NCBI RefSeq assembly: GCF_001975705.1
Contig: NZ_CP015093.1
Span: 3,100,001-3,164,000, forward strand
Source of the DNA: Salipiger abyssi
GTDB lineage: Bacteria > Pseudomonadota > Alphaproteobacteria > Rhodobacterales > Rhodobacteraceae
DNA: 64,000 bases
Direction of reading: 5' to 3'
Below are positions 62,372-64,000 of this stretch, piece by piece (the stretch's first letter is position 1; each line of letters begins with the position of its first letter). Under the pieces are notes generated by a model, which had not been told where the DNA came from, made no database searches, and saw nothing but the letters and a program-made list of their open reading frames with translations. The position numbers and the translations under genes were made by a program.

Positions 62372-63748
62372 ATGACCCGTCAGCAACCTTATACCGCCCA
62401 TGCCAGGGCCATTCTGCTGCTCGGCCTGCCGCTGATCGGCGGGCAGATCGCGCAGATGCTCATCAGCCTCACCGATACGGTGATGATGGGCTGGTACGGT
62501 GTGCCCGAACTGGCGGCGCTGACGCTGGCCAACACGCTCTTCATGACGCTGTTTCTGGTGGGCTCCTGCTTTGCCTGGGCGGTGATGCCCATGGTCGCCT
62601 CCTTCGCCGCCTCCGGCGACGAGCGCCAGATCCGCCGCGTCACCCGCATGGGGCTGTGGCTGTCGCTGGCGGTCTTCGCGATCTGCCTGCCGGCGCTGTG
62701 GTTCTCGGCGCCGCTGCTACGGATGCTGGGGCAGGAGGCGCAGGTTGCGCAGGACGCGCAGGGCTATCTGCGCATCGCCGGCTGGGGGCTGGCCTTCGCG
62801 CTCGGCGTCATGGTGCTCAAGAGCTATCTCGCCGCGCTCGAACATACCCGCGTGGTGTTCTGGATCACCGTCATCGCGGCGGTGGCCAATGCCATCGCCA
62901 ATTACGCGCTGATCTTCGGCAACTGGGGCGCGCCCGAGCTGGGGATTCGCGGCGGTGCCATCGCCTCGCTGGTCTCGCACGGTATCTCTCTGGTGGGGGT
63001 GGTGATCTATGCGCGGGTGAAGCTGCCGCAATACCCGCTCTGGCAGCGCTTCTGGCGCTCCGATACCGAGATGCTGCGTGAGGTTTTCGCGCTCGGCTGG
63101 CCCATCGGGCTCACGACGCTGGCCGAGGTCGGGCTGTTTGCCGCCTCGGCGCTGCTGATCGGGCTGCTCGGCACCGCGCCGCTGGCGGCGCATGGCATCG
63201 CGCTGCAAATCTCGGCGATCACTTTCATGGTGCATCTCGGCCTCGCCAATGTCGCCACCGTGCGCGCCGGGCAGGCGCGCGGACGCGGCGACAGCGCCTT
63301 TCTGGAGCGCGATGCCCATACGGTCTTTGCGCTCTCGGTGGTGGCGGTGGTGGTGACTGTGGTGGTCTTTCTGACATTGCCCGAGCTGCTGGTCGGCGTC
63401 TTCCTCTCGCCCAGCGATCCCGACCGCGACACCATCCTCGCCATCGGCGTGGCGCTCTTGATGGTGGCGGCGCTGTTCCAGCTTGTGGATGCGTTGCAGG
63501 TGGTGACGCTGGGCCTGCTGCGCGGGTTGCAGGACACCCGCGTGCCCATGGTCTTTGCCGGCTTTGCCTATTGGGGGCTCGGCCTGCCCGCCGCCTGGGG
63601 GCTGGGCATCGTGGCCGGGCTCGGCGCGGTCGGCGTGTGGTTCGGGCTGGTCACCGGGCTCGGTGCTGCCGCCGTGCTGCTGCTCTATCGGTTCTGGGGC
63701 CGCGCGGTGCCCGCGCTTAGGCTTGCACGCGGCGCGGCGCGCGACTAG
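62372..63748 (+). CDS. MATE-family efflux transporter (NorM-like)
   Basis: 458 residues, 12 predicted helices. MATE N-terminal repeat LGLPLIGGQIAQMLISLTDTVMMG and C-terminal repeat FALGWPIGLTTLAEVGLFAASALLIG are both present, with QVVTLGLLRGLQDTRVPMV near helix 11. It exports cationic drugs or metabolites by Na+ or H+ antiport. ATG 62372 was chosen because it starts the normal N-terminus. It is not a duplicate of the frameshifted MATE gene at 50.3 kb, which is DinF-like. Confidence 0.93.
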   Translation: MTRQQPYTAHARAILLLGLPLIGGQIAQMLISLTDTVMMGWYGVPELAALTLANTLFMTLFLVGSCFAWAVMPMVASFAASGDERQIRRVTRMGLWLSLAVFAICLPALWFSAPLLRMLGQEAQVAQDAQGYLRIAGWGLAFALGVMVLKSYLAALEHTRVVFWITVIAAVANAIANYALIFGNWGAPELGIRGGAIASLVSHGISLVGVVIYARVKLPQYPLWQRFWRSDTEMLREVFALGWPIGLTTLAEVGLFAASALLIGLLGTAPLAAHGIALQISAITFMVHLGLANVATVRAGQARGRGDSAFLERDAHTVFALSVVAVVVTVVVFLTLPELLVGVFLSPSDPDRDTILAIGVALLMVAALFQLVDALQVVTLGLLRGLQDTRVPMVFAGFAYWGLGLPAAWGLGIVAGLGAVGVWFGLVTGLGAAAVLLLYRFWGRAVPALRLARGAARD

Positions 63749-63787
63749 ACACGCCGCGTCCGTCCGCCGCTTACAGGGAGCATTAGC

Positions 63788-64000
63788 ATGGGATTTCGCA
63801 TGGGGATCGTGGGTCTGCCCAACGTGGGCAAGTCGACCCTGTTCAACGCGCTGACCAAGACCGCCGCGGCGCAGGCGGCGAACTTCCCGTTCTGCACCAT
63901 CGAGCCCAATGTGGGCGAGGTGGCGGTGCCCGACGCGCGGCTCGACAAGCTGGCCGAGATCGCCAAGTCGCAGAGCATCATCCCCACGCGCATGACCTTT
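63788..64000 (+). CDS. ychF: Redox-regulated ATPase YchF, 3' truncated
   Basis: First 71 codons of the Obg-family ATPase. P-loop [14 protein letters not shown] (about 8-21) and the switch region [24 protein letters not shown] are diagnostic. AGGGAG (63775-63780) precedes the ATG. The gene continues beyond the window. Confidence 0.95.
   Translation, partial: MGFRMGIVGLPNVGKSTLFNALTKTAAAQAANFPFCTIEPNVGEVAVPDARLDKLAEIAKSQSIIPTRMTF

Noticed and set aside
62063..62401. A 112-residue minus-strand gene and overlapping plus-strand frames in the gap before the second MATE gene
   Set aside because: No ribosome-binding site, natural protein composition or family signature; the frames overlap each other on both strands.
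62372..63748. Recent duplication of the two MATE genes
   Set aside because: The N-terminal repeats and lengths differ (DinF-like against NorM-like), so they are separate family members.

Overview
The window looks like chromosomal DNA of an alphaproteobacterium of the Rhodobacteraceae (Roseobacter group). The basis is very high GC with strong third-position GC, family-typical gene neighbourhoods (class Ib nrdHIEF behind a cobalamin riboswitch, MerR-linked fatty-acid genes, RcnA-like/DUF1007 pair, type-2 argC) and short intergenic repeats of the kind common in that family. No rRNA, tRNA, CRISPR array, transposase or phage structural module was found. Genes are dense, many start codons overlap the previous stop, and most gaps are under 200 bases.

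Layout. 1-3.6 kb: end of a molybdenum-hydroxylase operon (FAD subunit, 2Fe-2S subunit) with an acyl-CoA ligase and an enoyl-CoA hydratase, probably for catabolism of an aromatic or heterocyclic acid. 3.8-15.1 kb: a complete type II secretion locus (gspDEF rightward; gspC leftward; a TPR-like lipoprotein rightward; gspGHIJKLM leftward; prepilin peptidase gspO rightward), with a one-base frameshift in gspD. 15.2-24.3 kb: two SEL1-repeat exported proteins, a small exported protein, a fibre-like exported protein, two sulfotransferases and a 1027-residue fusion of a permease to a calcium-motif beta-propeller/UnbV domain. 24.4-32.7 kb: B12-dependent metH, transcribed away from a cobalamin riboswitch and nrdHIEF.

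32.7-41.6 kb: a LysR regulator divergent from an eight-gene unit: a polyamine-type ABC importer, a class III aminotransferase, a beta-keto acid cleavage enzyme, a GNAT acetyltransferase and an acetylpolyamine-amidohydrolase-like deacetylase. The last five genes overlap or nearly touch. The enzyme set matches, step for step, the acetylated beta-lysine pathway known biochemically from Pseudomonas; I regard this as the most interesting system here. 41.6-49.1 kb: fatty-acid beta-oxidation genes (fadB-like, thiolase, GST, acyl-CoA dehydrogenase) with two MerR regulators and a shared candidate operator.

49.3-64 kb: two hotdog thioesterases, a frameshifted MATE transporter, pth and L25/CTC, an MFS transporter, an L-lactate-dehydrogenase-like flavoenzyme, a ZIP metal transporter, argC and trpA (convergent across a strong terminator), PPK2, a DUF2461 protein, DUF1007 with an RcnA-like exporter, a second MATE transporter, and the first 71 codons of ychF. 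Clear one-base losses in G runs break gspD and the first MATE gene, with a possible third case at the 5' end of ppk2; base-calling error is a serious alternative to true mutation.
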